The translations under genes were made by a program, and so were the position numbers. 20,169 bases of DNA from Saprospiraceae bacterium (GTDB lineage Bacteria > Bacteroidota > Bacteroidia > Chitinophagales > Saprospiraceae): the NCBI GenBank assembly GCA_023299965.1, contig JALZVN010000085.1:1-20169 (forward strand). Reading direction: 5' to 3'. The notes beneath the pieces were generated by a model. It saw only the letters and a program-made list of their open reading frames with translations. It made no database searches and had not been told where the DNA came from. Shown here in pieces: positions 20,147 through 20,169 of this stretch (the first letter of the stretch is position 1; each line of letters starts with the position of its first letter).

Positions 20147-20169
20147 ATTTTTTATATTTAGATTGAAAT

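Overview
The window is AT-rich DNA from a member of the Bacteroidota. Evidence: a PorP/SprF-family outer-membrane protein; a giant exported protein ending in a type B type IX secretion (T9SS) sorting domain; the Bacteroidota form of cytidylate kinase (GYSSCGKST P-loop); a DUF2795-like small protein; and promoters of the Bacteroidota type (-7 box TAnnTTTG) without obvious Shine-Dalgarno sequences. I cannot name a genus. A gliding or surface-living lineage such as Flavobacteriia or Saprospiria is plausible.

Left part (1-9972, all minus strand): a three-gene surface operon read right to left. First is a 2690-residue modular adhesin-like protein: signal peptide, N-terminal beta-rich region, ten-copy calcium-binding thrombospondin type 3 array, six Ig/PKD-like modules, nine modules alternating between two types, a cadherin-like module and a T9SS type B sorting domain. 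A PorP/SprF-family protein follows 43 nt later. Last is the N-terminal 283 residues of a TPR plus PD40 protein of the PorE/OmpA kind, cut by the window edge. The layout matches T9SS surface-adhesin loci in which the small outer-membrane protein and periplasmic partner help export or anchor the adhesin.

Middle (10121-12938): an orphan MacB/FtsX-type ABC permease on the minus strand and queA (tRNA queuosine) on the plus strand diverge from a 500-nt intergenic region. That region holds a GC-rich, strongly palindromic island with a perfect 19-bp inverted repeat, unlike anything else here. It is probably a REP/MITE-like element or a structured RNA.

Right part (13113-20079): mostly single-gene plus-strand units, each with its own promoter and terminator: a secreted transglutaminase-like protein with a visible Cys-His-Asp triad; a 73-residue DUF2795-like protein with a possible 9-codon leader ORF; a 503-residue helical-repeat protein of unknown function with a long structured leader; cmk with a TTG start; a convergent secreted DUF547 protein whose stop overlaps that of cmk; a possible 54-residue minus-strand ORF; a small secreted beta-sandwich protein preceded by a 31-bp tandem operator-like repeat; and a cytoplasmic DsbA/FrnE-like thioredoxin-fold protein. 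The last two genes end in terminators of closely related sequence.

I saw no tRNA, rRNA, CRISPR array, transposase or prophage gene. Most of the window is ordinary chromosomal content. The main points of interest are the internal architecture of the giant surface protein, the palindromic island, and several unusual leaders or regulatory repeats.
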